Origin: RGDT01 sp964630925
GTDB lineage: Bacteria > Planctomycetota > Planctomycetia > Gemmatales > Gemmataceae
Assembly (NCBI GenBank): GCA_964630925.1
Contig: CAZVZK010000133.1
Coordinates: forward strand, 1 to 28,867
Length of the DNA: 28,867 nucleotides
Direction of reading: 5' to 3'
In this document: positions 13,487 to 21,683 of the stretch, piece by piece
Layout of the letters: every line of letters begins with the position of its first letter
Numbering within the stretch: the first letter of the stretch is position 1
The notes under the pieces: generated by a model
Database searches by the model: none
Seen by the model: only the letters and a program-made list of their open reading frames with translations
What the model was told of the DNA's origin: nothing
Position numbers and translations under genes: made by a program

Positions 13487-16384
13487 TCACGTCGCGGCGG
13501 CCTCGACCTGCTCCAGGACCGACGCCGGCGGCTCCGCGGTGCCCTTGCACTTCGGGTACGAGGCGCAGCCCAGGAACCAGCCCTTCGTCCCGGAACGCAG
13601 CTTCATCGGCCCGCTGCACTTCGGGCACGCCACCCGGATCTCCACCTCCGGGGCCGCCTTCTTCGGCGGCGGCTTGGGCAGGTTCAGCTCCGCCCGCAGC
13701 TCGTCCGTCATCTGCCGCGTCCCGCGGCACGCCGGGTAGCCCGTGCAGCCGAGGAACGGCCCGCGGAAGCTCTTCTTCACCGCCATCGGCTTGCCGCACT
13801 TCTCGCACTTGATGTCGATCTTCGGCGGCTCGACGGGCTTGCCCTGGTCGTCCACGTCCTTGGCGTTCTTGCACTTCGGGTAGCCCGTGCAGGCGAGGAA
13901 CGGCCCGCGCTTGCCCTGGCGGATCACCATCGCCTCGCCGCACTTCTCGCACTTGTACGCCGTCGGCTGCGCCGTCACCTGCATCTTGTTGTCGTCGGTC
14001 AGGTTTGCGGTCGTCTTGCACTCCGGGTAGCCGGAGCAGCTCAGGAACTGGCCCTTGCGGCCCGTCTTGAGGAGCATGAACTTCCCGCAGGCCGGGCACT
14101 TGTGCTCGGTGACCTTGGGCTCCTCGCGCTCCGCCTCGCCCTCGCGCGGCTTGATGTACTTGCAGGGGCTCTCGGCGTCCTTGAAGCCCGAGCAGCCGAT
14201 GAACTCCCGCCCCAGCTTCTTGCTGAAGTTCTTCACCAGCGGCTTGCCGCACTTCGGGCACATCTCGCCCGTCTCTTCGCCGCGCTTCGACGGCATCTTG
14301 ACTTCGGCTTCCTTGAGCCGCGCCGCGAACGGGCCCCAGAACTCCGTGAGGACGTCGGTGTAGCCCATCTTCCCCGTCTCGATGTCGTCCAGCTCCTCCT
14401 CGAAGTGGCTGGTGAACTTGAGGTTCATGATGTCGGGGAAGCTCTCGACGAGGAGGTCCGTCACGATCTTGCCCAGCGACGTGGCGTAGAAGCGCCGCTC
14501 GCGCTCCTCGACGTAGCCCCGCTCGGCGGACTTGATCTTGCCGATGATCGGCGCGTACGTGCTGGGCCGGCCGATGCCCTCCTTCTCCAGGGCCTTGATG
14601 AGCGACGCCTCGTTGTAGCGCGGCGGCGGCTTCGTCGTGTGCTGGCTCGCCGTCAGGGCGTGCCGGTCCTGCTTCTGCCCCTCGGCGAGCGCCGGCAGCT
14701 CCACGTCCTCCGACTTGCCCGCCGGCGCCATCACCTTGCGGTAGCCGTCGAACAGCTGGATCTTGCCCTTGGCGCGGAACAGGCCGACGGCCTCCGCGGC
14801 CCGCGTCTCGGCCACCTCCGGTGGGGGGCCTTCGGCTTTCCCCCCCCCCGCCCCCCCCCGCGGCGTGGCGCGGATGTCCACCGTGGTGTAGGCGAAGCGG
14901 GCCGGCGTCATCTGGCTGGCGACAAAGCGGTTCCAGATCATGGTGTAGACGCGCAGGTGGGCCTGATCCATGTAGGCGGCCACCCGCGCCGGGGTCATGT
15001 TCACGTCCGTCGGGCGGATCGCCTCGTGCGCCTCCTGGGCGCTCTTGCCCGAGGAGTAGACGTTCGCCTTCTCCGGCAGATACGCCGCGCCGTAATTGGC
15101 GTCGATGTGCCCGCGCACCGCCGTCAGCGCGTCGTTACTGATGCGCGTGCTGTCGGTACGCATGTAGGTGATGAGCGCCACCCGCCCCTCGCCGCCGAGG
15201 TCCATGCCCTCGTAGAGGTCCTGGGCGATGCGCATGGTGCGCTCGCCGGGCAGGTGCAGGCGGATGCTCGCCTGCTGCTGCAGGGTGCTGGTGATGAACG
15301 GCGGCTGCGGGCGCTCCGGCCTCGTCTCCTGGGTGATCTTGCTGACCGCGTAGTCGGCGGTGTCGAGGAGGCGGGCGACGGCCAGGGCGTTCGCCTCGTT
15401 GGACCCGGCGGGGTTGCCGACCTCGAACTTCTTGCCGGCCCACTCGATCAGCTCGGCCTGGTACGTCCCGGCGGGCAGGGCCGGGGCGGCGACGCGCGGC
15501 TTCTTGGGCTTCTCGCCCTCGGCGGGGGCGTCCATCTCGTCGGGGGCGTCCTTGGCGTCCTTGGCGTCCTTGGACATGCGCACGACTTCCAGCGGCTTGC
15601 GCGGCAGCGTGACGGTGCCCGTGGGCGAGAGGAGGGCGGTGAGGCGCCAGTACTCCTCGGTCTTGAACGCCTCGATCTCGCGCTCGCGGTCCACGATGAG
15701 CTTGAGCGCCACGGACTGGACGCGGCCGGCGCTGGAGCCCCTGGCGACCTTCTTGCCGAGCAGGCCGGAGAGGGGGTAGCCGACGGCGCGGTCGAGGATG
15801 CGGCGTGCCTCCTGGGCGCGGACGCGGTTCATGTTGACGTGGGTGGCGGCGGCGAGGGCGTTGTTGACCGCGGTGCGGGTGATCTCGTTGAACGTGATGC
15901 GGTACGAGTTGGAGTCGTCCAGGCCGAGGACCTCGGCGATGTGCCAGGCGATGGCCTCGCCCTCGCGGTCGGGGTCGGTGGCGAGGTAGACGGTGTCGGC
16001 CTTGGCGGCCTCGCGCCTCAGCTCGGCGACGATCTCCTTGGCGTCCTTGCCGCGGACGCGGCCGCCCTCGTTCTTGCGTTCGATGAGGACGTAGGTGGGC
16101 TTCCAGCCGCCGGCGATGTCCACGCCGGCCAGCTCCTCGTCCTTCTTCTTCTTGCTGGGCAGGTCGCGGATGTGGCCGTAGCTGGCCCGGACCTCGAAGT
16201 CGCCGCCCAGGTATTTCTGGATGGTCTTGGCCTTGGCGGGCGACTCGACGATGACGAGGGATTTGCCGGTGCGGGCCCGGGGCCGGGCGGGCGGCGGGGC
16301 CGCCTCGCCGGCGTCGGGGGCCTTGCGGGTGCGTCGGGGCTTGGCCGCCCCGGCCGCTTCGGTTGGCTTCTTGCGTGGGGCCAC
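13487..16384 (-). CDS. topA: DNA topoisomerase I, type IA, with five C-terminal zinc ribbons
   Basis: The enzyme relaxes negative supercoils by a transient 5'-phosphotyrosine. The Toprim start KSLVIVESPAKAKTIQKYLGG, ATDPDREGEAIAWH, and the active-site ITYMRTDSTRIS with Tyr407 are all visible. The C-terminus has five CxxC...CxxYPxC-type zinc ribbons (for example CEKCGEAM...CTGYPKC), among the longer layouts for this family. An insertion encoded by a 9-nt triple repeat (KDAKDAKDA, 15545-15571) and a G-rich linker (14840-14859) are lineage-type additions. The GTG at 16384 is preferred because AGGAG lies 8 nt upstream; an ATG at 16432 would add 16 residues without a clear ribosome binding site. 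The first ~40 residues form a basic, Pro/Ala-rich tail. Confidence 0.95.
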   Translation of the reverse strand: MAPRKKPTEAAGAAKPRRTRKAPDAGEAAPPPARPRARTGKSLVIVESPAKAKTIQKYLGGDFEVRASYGHIRDLPSKKKKDEELAGVDIAGGWKPTYVLIERKNEGGRVRGKDAKEIVAELRREAAKADTVYLATDPDREGEAIAWHIAEVLGLDDSNSYRITFNEITRTAVNNALAAATHVNMNRVRAQEARRILDRAVGYPLSGLLGKKVARGSSAGRVQSVALKLIVDREREIEAFKTEEYWRLTALLSPTGTVTLPRKPLEVVRMSKDAKDAKDAPDEMDAPAEGEKPKKPRVAAPALPAGTYQAELIEWAGKKFEVGNPAGSNEANALAVARLLDTADYAVSKITQETRPERPQPPFITSTLQQQASIRLHLPGERTMRIAQDLYEGMDLGGEGRVALITYMRTDSTRISNDALTAVRGHIDANYGAAYLPEKANVYSSGKSAQEAHEAIRPTDVNMTPARVAAYMDQAHLRVYTMIWNRFVASQMTPARFAYTTVDIRATPRGGAGGGKAEGPPPEVAETRAAEAVGLFRAKGKIQLFDGYRKVMAPAGKSEDVELPALAEGQKQDRHALTASQHTTKPPPRYNEASLIKALEKEGIGRPSTYAPIIGKIKSAERGYVEERERRFYATSLGKIVTDLLVESFPDIMNLKFTSHFEEELDDIETGKMGYTDVLTEFWGPFAARLKEAEVKMPSKRGEETGEMCPKCGKPLVKNFSKKLGREFIGCSGFKDAESPCKYIKPREGEAEREEPKVTEHKCPACGKFMLLKTGRKGQFLSCSGYPECKTTANLTDDNKMQVTAQPTAYKCEKCGEAMVIRQGKRGPFLACTGYPKCKNAKDVDDQGKPVEPPKIDIKCEKCGKPMAVKKSFRGPFLGCTGYPACRGTRQMTDELRAELNLPKPPPKKAAPEVEIRVACPKCSGPMKLRSGTKGWFLGCASYPKCKGTAEPPASVLEQVEAAAT
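14840..14859. repeat. Homopolymer C10-G-C9 tract inside topA
   Basis: Ten C residues, one G and nine C residues (the final base at 14860 is G), encoding a glycine-rich linker on the minus strand and followed there by AAA. Such runs are slippery for polymerases and for sequencing. Confidence 0.85.
15545..15571 (-). repeat. 9-nt triplicate within topA
   Basis: Three exact tandem copies of GGCGTCCTT on the plus strand encode Lys-Asp-Ala repeats in a surface insertion of TopA. In-frame by design, so copy-number change would not break the gene. Confidence 0.85.
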
Positions 16385-16466
16385 TGTGCCGTCTCCTGCT
16401 GACTCTTTCGGCTGCCGGACGTGATACGACATTAGATGATAGGCGGCGAGGGAAGGGGGGGCTCGC

Positions 16467-16571
16467 GTAGGGATGAGGGATGAGGGATGAGGGATGAAGG
16501 AACAGCCTGGATCCGGCGCTCACCCCCCGCCTGCTTGATTTCATCCCTCATCCCTCATCCCTCATCCCTAC
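16467..16571. repeat. 32-bp perfect inverted repeat made of GGGATGA heptamers
   Basis: The arm 16467-16498 holds four tandem GGGATGA-type 7-mers and is the exact reverse complement of 16540-16571. The spacer is 41 nt. An outer GGGAAGG/CCTTCCC pair (16450-16456, 16572-16578) extends the symmetry. It sits upstream of both topA and the SurA-like gene, which diverge here, so it could form a cruciform in the shared control region. Confidence 0.8.
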
Positions 16572-16712
16572 CTTCCCGCCCCCCGCTACGGCCGCTACAA
16601 TCGAGTACTTGAGCGGGCGCGGCATCCCAACGCATACACCACGGCCACGCGGGCTGTCAAGGAGCGGGGCGGGCATCCGGCCCCGGGGCGTCGTCCCAAC
16701 CGAGGACTGGTA

Positions 16713-19658
16713 ATGGCGTACAATCCCTTCCACTGGTTCCGCAAGCACCAGAAGGTGTTCTTCGCGGGGCTGACGATCCTGTGCATGATGGTCTTCATCT
16801 TCCAGTTCGGCCCCGGCGACCTCTTCCAGTCCGCGCTGGGGTGGATCGGCGCGCGGGCCAACCGCGGCCCGGACGTCGCCAAGCTCAACGGCAAGCCCGT
16901 CTCGGAGGAGGAGCTGTCCAAGCTCGCCGCACGCCGCCGCGCCGCCAGCGAATTCCTCGTCGCCGCCGTCGGCGGTAACATCCTGGCGTCGGCCAGCGAA
17001 TTGGCCCGCGACGCCTCCAAGGAGAAGGGGCCGGCCAGGGACGTGCGCGAGATGGCAGCGAGCATCCAGCGCGACCTCCTCGACATCAACAAGATGCAGG
17101 ACCGCCGGGGCGGCTTCGACCCGCAGATGTTCCAGCGCATCCAGACGCTGCCCGTCCGCCTCGACTCGTACCTCACGAACCTGCCCAACTACGTCAGGGC
17201 GTTCAAGCCCGCGGCCAAGGACGAGAAGGAGGCCGCCGCCGAGCGAGCCGACTTCCTGCGGACGGCGGAGCGTGTCGGCGCGCTGGTGGGGTTCCTGCGC
17301 TGGCGTTTCAACCGCGACGCCCAGACGCAGCTCTACCTCGGGGGAGGCCTGTCCGCCGAGTCGCTGCTGGACTTCCTGATCTGGCAGCAGCAGGCCGACA
17401 AGCTCGGCATCACGCTCACCAACGAGGACGTGATGAAGGAGGTCGAGGCGGAGGCGGCCGGCGCCGACGTGTTCGACCCCAAGCGCCGCGAGTTCACCAC
17501 CGACCCCTTCGTGCAGAGGTACCTCGCCGCGCGGTCCGAGGGCCGGCGCGGGCCGAGCCTGCCCCCGTCCGAGCTGCTGAGCGCCCTGAAGGACGAGTTC
17601 AAGGTGGCCGCGGCGCAGTCGCTGCTGCTGGGCATCGCCCAGGGCGGGCGCTCCTGGAAGGCGGCATTCAACGGCACGCCCAACGGCAACCCCGGCGTGG
17701 GCACGCCGCACGAGTTCCTCGAATACTACCGCGACCAGCGCACGACGATGCGCGTGCGTCTGACGCCGATCCCCGCTGAGGCGTTCCTGAAGGACGTGAA
17801 GGGCGAGCCGTCCGACAAGGAGGTCGAGGCGCTGTTCGGCCTGTTCCGCGACAAGGAGCCGGCGCCGGGCTCGCGCGACCCCGGCTTCAAGGAGCCGCGG
17901 CGCTTCCTGGCCCAGTACGTGGTCGGCTCGCCGGACGACAAGTATTTCGCCGACAGGGCACGCGAGGCCGTCCACGGCACCCGCCCCGAGAAGGGGGCGG
18001 CGGCGGGCGGCATGATCGACCACTACGCCGACTGGCGGCGGGCGAGAGACGTGACCCTGGCGCCCGCGCTGACGCCGCTGGGCGCCGGCCCGTTCGGCAA
18101 GGCGCTGGCCGTGGCGATGACGCTCCAGGCCGACCCGATCCAGGCGAATTACGGCGAGTGGGTGCTGACCAAGCGCGGCTGGTACGACGACCCGGTGACC
18201 GTCGACCCTGACGTGCGTCTGTTGAACGTCGCCGTCGAGAACGCCGCCAAGGCGACGCTGGCGTCGCAGGTGGTCCTGGCGGGCCTCGCGCCCGGCCGGG
18301 TGGGCGCCGCCACGCCGCTGTTCGCGATGGCCGCCTTGCCCGAAGGCACGGCGACGGCGAAGACGGTGCTGCCGGTGCTGGCGACCCAGGACATGCGGCG
18401 GGCCGAGAAGTCGCTCCGCGTGGCCCTGCCCCTCCTGCTCGCGCACTCCACGCCGGAGATGATCCTCTCGGCACCGGCCTTCGCGGCGGCGCGGTTCTCG
18501 GCGCCGATCCCGCGCGAGGCGCTGGAGCCGCTGTACCTGACCGAGATGCAGAGGCGTTACGCGGCGGGGCTGATGATGGCCAACATGGAGGCGCTGGCCG
18601 AGAAGTTGGACGCGTACAAGGGCAAGGGCGCGCCGCCGTCGGGGACGCTGGAGAAGGAGGCCGCCGCGCTGCACCTTGCGTTCCACACGATGACCGCCCC
18701 GATGACGAAGCCCGGGGTGATCGACGCCCTGCGTCGCAAGCAGAAGACGGGCCTCGACGCGCTGCGTGCGGAGATGGAGAAGGCCGGGACGGTGACGCCG
18801 GAGGCTCTCGGCGACGCGGTGGCCGGGGTGCGGGACAGGTTCGCGCCGCGTTTCCTGTCGGAGTTCTGGGCGGGCCGGCGGAACAGCGAGGCGTTCTTCC
18901 CGTTCTCGGCGCGGGCCGTCGCCGACCGCGAGCCCGAGGGCCGGGCGCGCGTGGTGCTGTGGCTGACGGAGGAGCACAACCCGCGTCTGCGCTCCTACAA
19001 CGAGGCGGAGCCGCTGGTCAAGGAGGCGTGGCGTATGGACCAGGCGCGGTCGCTGGCACGCAAGGTGGCCCTGGCCGTCGCCGCCAAGGTGAACGAGAAG
19101 AAGGGCACGCCGCGTGACGCGGCGGCGGTGATCGCCGAGGAGCGTGCCCGCGAGACGCGTGTCGGCGAGGGGTTCGACCTGGAGGGGGTGGCCCAGCTCA
19201 TCCAGCCGTCGCGCGAGACGCTGCCGCTGCGGCGGACGGACTACAAGACGTATGAGGTGCCGCTGGCGCTGGCGGACCAGCTGCCGTACCCGCCGGTGGA
19301 CCCCAACGACCCGCGTGACCCCAAGCCGACCAACCTGCCGAAGCTGCTGCTGGAGCTGAAGCGTCCGGGGGACGCGATGGTGATCGCGGACCGGCCGGCG
19401 CGGACGTTCTACGTGGCGGTGCTGGAGGTGCGGGACGAGCCGTCGGTGTCCGAGCTGGGGCGTGTGTACGCCGAGGGCCTCAAGGCCGACAGCATCTACG
19501 GGGACTTCCGCTTCAGCAAGCAGGTGGACTACGTGCGCGGCGTGCTGACGCAGCTGCGGCGTGAGGCGGCGGGCAAGGTGGACGCCGACGGACGCATCGA
19601 ATTGCCGGAGGACACGCGCAAGCGCTTCAGCGGCCGGCCCGAGGAGTCGGGGGAGTGA
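16713..19658 (+). CDS. Membrane-anchored SurA/PpiD-like protein
   Basis: A 981-aa protein with a short cytoplasmic N-terminus (NPFHWFRKHQK) and one transmembrane helix at about residues 14-33. Right after is a SurA-N-like segment with DVAKLNGKPVSEEEL (about 56-70). The large remainder is helical, charged and presumably periplasmic. This layout recalls PpiD/SurA folding factors (MA.N.. ...K..F, TM, then I.kVnG..I...e). I do not see a clear parvulin PPIase domain, and the protein is longer than Escherichia coli PpiD, so enzymatic activity is doubtful. The start has GAGG about 8 nt upstream. The downstream Rpn-like gene begins 16 nt after the stop. Confidence 0.7.
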   Translation: MAYNPFHWFRKHQKVFFAGLTILCMMVFIFQFGPGDLFQSALGWIGARANRGPDVAKLNGKPVSEEELSKLAARRRAASEFLVAAVGGNILASASELARDASKEKGPARDVREMAASIQRDLLDINKMQDRRGGFDPQMFQRIQTLPVRLDSYLTNLPNYVRAFKPAAKDEKEAAAERADFLRTAERVGALVGFLRWRFNRDAQTQLYLGGGLSAESLLDFLIWQQQADKLGITLTNEDVMKEVEAEAAGADVFDPKRREFTTDPFVQRYLAARSEGRRGPSLPPSELLSALKDEFKVAAAQSLLLGIAQGGRSWKAAFNGTPNGNPGVGTPHEFLEYYRDQRTTMRVRLTPIPAEAFLKDVKGEPSDKEVEALFGLFRDKEPAPGSRDPGFKEPRRFLAQYVVGSPDDKYFADRAREAVHGTRPEKGAAAGGMIDHYADWRRARDVTLAPALTPLGAGPFGKALAVAMTLQADPIQANYGEWVLTKRGWYDDPVTVDPDVRLLNVAVENAAKATLASQVVLAGLAPGRVGAATPLFAMAALPEGTATAKTVLPVLATQDMRRAEKSLRVALPLLLAHSTPEMILSAPAFAAARFSAPIPREALEPLYLTEMQRRYAAGLMMANMEALAEKLDAYKGKGAPPSGTLEKEAAALHLAFHTMTAPMTKPGVIDALRRKQKTGLDALRAEMEKAGTVTPEALGDAVAGVRDRFAPRFLSEFWAGRRNSEAFFPFSARAVADREPEGRARVVLWLTEEHNPRLRSYNEAEPLVKEAWRMDQARSLARKVALAVAAKVNEKKGTPRDAAAVIAEERARETRVGEGFDLEGVAQLIQPSRETLPLRRTDYKTYEVPLALADQLPYPPVDPNDPRDPKPTNLPKLLLELKRPGDAMVIADRPARTFYVAVLEVRDEPSVSELGRVYAEGLKADSIYGDFRFSKQVDYVRGVLTQLRREAAGKVDADGRIELPEDTRKRFSGRPEESGE

Positions 19659-19674
19659 CGCGGGTGGGGCCGGC

Positions 19675-20553
19675 ATGGATGAGACCTATTACGACCAGGC
19701 GAGCCGCGGCCTGTTGCGCCTGGCCGGCGGGCCCCTGTTGCGCTGGCTCCTGGGTATGGATGCCTCGGCGGTGCGCTTCGAGAGGTGGCTCGACGCCAGG
19801 ATGGTGGTGCCGGGCCTGCCGGAGCGATCAGGCGATCTGATCGCGTGGGTAACGCGACAGGATCAGGGCGGCGTCCCGTGGGCCCTGCCGGTCGAGTTCC
19901 AGACGGCCCCCGACGCGCGGATGCCCGGCCGGGTGATGGTGTACGGCGGCCTGATTTGGCTGGCGGAGAAGCCGAGCGACCTGCCCGGCGACAGGTACTC
20001 GATCCTGCCCGTCGTCGTGCATCTGACGGGTAAGGCCGTCGTGCGGCGGGAGATGAGGTGGGACGAGACACACGGGATGGAGATCAAGCCCGTCGTGTGG
20101 GACTTCTGTGAGACGTGGGCAGCCAGCATCCTGGCCGGGATGGAGGCTGGGGCGGTTCCTCGCTCGGCGCTGCCCTGGATTCCCCTGATGCGTGGGGCGG
20201 GTGAGGATGGTATCATTGACCAATGGCGGGAGCAGGCCCGGCTGGTCATCGACCCGGAACGGCTGACGGACCTGTCCCTGACGCCGATGTTCGCCGAGCT
20301 GGCCGGCCACGCCGAGAAATGGGGGCGAGCGATGGAGGGAATCAACGTGCGTCCGTCGAAGGTTGTCGAGGCGTGGATGGCGGAGGGCCGCGCCGAGATG
20401 GTGGTGGATATGCTCGCGGCCCGCTTCGGCCCGGTACCCCCGGAGGCACGCGACGGCCTGAAGCGGAAGACCGCGGACGAGCTGAAACGCTGCGCTGAGT
20501 GGTTCGCCCAGTCAGGTACGCTCGACGAATTCCGCCAGAAGGCGGGCGTTTGA
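19675..20553 (+). CDS. Rpn/PD-(D/E)XK-like putative nuclease-fold protein
   Basis: A 292-aa protein. The core resembles Rpn (YhgA-like) recombination-promoting nucleases and related transposase-annotated proteins: GDLIAWVTRQ, then ALPVEFQTAPDARMPGRVMVYGGLIW. In this family a D...(E/V)E.Q/K motif forms the metal site; here E74 and Q76 stand where ExK is usual, which fits the Q-variant often seen. The C-terminus (MVVDMLAARFGPVPPEARDGLKRKTADELKRCAEWF) resembles the small helical tail common in these proteins. The ATG at 19675 lies 16 nt after the upstream stop, with a weak ribosome binding site. Such genes come as multi-copy families; role in the cell is unknown. Confidence 0.68.
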   Translation: MDETYYDQASRGLLRLAGGPLLRWLLGMDASAVRFERWLDARMVVPGLPERSGDLIAWVTRQDQGGVPWALPVEFQTAPDARMPGRVMVYGGLIWLAEKPSDLPGDRYSILPVVVHLTGKAVVRREMRWDETHGMEIKPVVWDFCETWAASILAGMEAGAVPRSALPWIPLMRGAGEDGIIDQWREQARLVIDPERLTDLSLTPMFAELAGHAEKWGRAMEGINVRPSKVVEAWMAEGRAEMVVDMLAARFGPVPPEARDGLKRKTADELKRCAEWFAQSGTLDEFRQKAGV

Positions 20554-20644
20554 GAGGCTATCCTTTCCGATTCGCCCTTGACGACAGGACCGCTCTTCTG
20601 GCACCGCCCCATCCGCGCCAATCGCGCCGAAGACGGGACCCCCT

Positions 20645-20675
20645 CCCGACGGTTGACGGTATTGACGCCGTCGGG
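20645..20675. repeat. 8-bp inverted repeat in the gap before the HNH/aminotransferase operon
   Basis: CCCGACGG (20645-20652) and CCGTCGGG (20668-20675) enclose 15 nt with two TTGACG words. It could be an operator or a weak terminator for the upstream gene. The 189-nt gap otherwise holds nothing I can name. Confidence 0.4.
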
Positions 20676-20742
20676 GTCGTGGGGGGCGAGAAGCGGGACG
20701 GCGGGACGGGGTTGCTACCGCCCGGAGCCCCCGCGCGGTAGA

Positions 20743-21387
20743 ATGGGCGTGATGGACGACCTCCGCGAGCGCCTGGCGTTCCTCACCGACTGGATCCCCG
20801 ACGACGTCCGCGTCTGGGCCCCGCCGGAGGTCTGGTGGCTCGCCTTCCTCACCCTCGGCCTGCTCGCCCTCCTCCTCGTCCTCACCCTCCTCAAGAAGAT
20901 CCTCGGCGCCCTCTTCCGCGGCAAGCGCCAGGTGACCGGCGAGTGGGAGCCCGAGCTGCGCGAGGACATGCTCACCCTCCCCCTCCCGAACACGCAGGCC
21001 GCCGCGTGTGTCTTCCACGTCCCGGCCCGGCTGCGCCTCGTCGTCGTCGCGCCCGCCGGCAAGGGGATGGTGCTGGACGCCCAGACCATCGACCGGGTGC
21101 TGGAGCGCGTCGTGCCCGGCCTGGGCAGGCTGGCCCACCACGACAGGCCGCGGATCGTCCTGTGGCCGGCGCCGACGAGCGAGCTGGGGTTCGCGGGGTC
21201 GTTCCACCGGGCGACGGAGACGGGCGGCAAGCGCGACCTGCCGTCGTGCTGGGTGATGCTGGCCGGGCGGGCCAGGGGCGGGGGCGAGACGGTGTTCCTC
21301 GGCCTCGCGCTGTACACGGACGAGCCGACGACGTTGGGCCGGCGCAACGTGGACGCCGGCGAGTGGCTGGAGGTGCTGCGGCTGTGA
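20743..21387 (+). CDS. Hypothetical single-pass membrane protein
   Basis: A 214-aa protein with one strongly hydrophobic helix at about residues 29-51 (WWLAFLTLGLLALLLVLTLL), followed by basic KKILGALFRGKR, and a ~160-residue domain with no motif I recognise. By the positive-inside rule the C-terminal domain is probably cytoplasmic. An ATG at 20752 is an alternative start. It is first in a coupled operon: its stop overlaps the GTG start of the HNH gene by 4 nt (GTGA). No function can be assigned. Confidence 0.75.
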   Translation: MGVMDDLRERLAFLTDWIPDDVRVWAPPEVWWLAFLTLGLLALLLVLTLLKKILGALFRGKRQVTGEWEPELREDMLTLPLPNTQAAACVFHVPARLRLVVVAPAGKGMVLDAQTIDRVLERVVPGLGRLAHHDRPRIVLWPAPTSELGFAGSFHRATETGGKRDLPSCWVMLAGRARGGGETVFLGLALYTDEPTTLGRRNVDAGEWLEVLRL

Positions 21388-21683
21388 GAGAGCCCGAAAC
21401 GATCCCCTGCGGCCTGTGCCTGCGCTCGTTCACGCGGGACCGCCTGACGAAGCACCACTGCCTGCCGAAGTCGCGCGGCGGCACGCACGAGGACGTGGAG
21501 CTGCTGTGCGGCCAGTGCCACGGCATGGTCCACGCCACCTTCACCAACCCCACGCTGGAGGCGCTGTACCCGACGCTGCGTCTGCTCGGCGACGCGCCGG
21601 AATTGGAGCCGTACCTGCGATGGGTGCGCAAACAGCCGGCCACGCGGCGGACGAAGAACGCGCCCCGGCGGAGGAGGCTGTGA
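21384..21683 (+). CDS. Small HNH endonuclease
   Basis: A 99-aa protein with a clear HNH/zinc architecture. C9xxC12 is followed by KHHCLPKSRGG (H24-H25), then LLCGQCHGMVH (C42, C45, H46, H50), so the four-Cys/ββα-metal core is intact. The C-terminus is very basic (RRTKNAPRRRRL), suiting nucleic acid binding. The start is a GTG at 21384 that overlaps the preceding TGA by 4 nt (GTGA). Its own TGA overlaps the next ATG by one base. This makes it part of a tightly coupled operon. Whether it cuts DNA in defence, repair or as a free-standing nuclease is unknown. Confidence 0.82.
   Translation: MREPETIPCGLCLRSFTRDRLTKHHCLPKSRGGTHEDVELLCGQCHGMVHATFTNPTLEALYPTLRLLGDAPELEPYLRWVRKQPATRRTKNAPRRRRL

Noticed and set aside
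14102..16402. 766-residue plus-strand open frame
   Set aside because: Complete antisense of topA with Leu/Gly/Val-rich composition, typical of GC-rich shadows.
16548..19676. 1042-residue minus-strand open frame
   Set aside because: Antisense of the SurA-like gene; low-complexity Arg/Leu/His composition.
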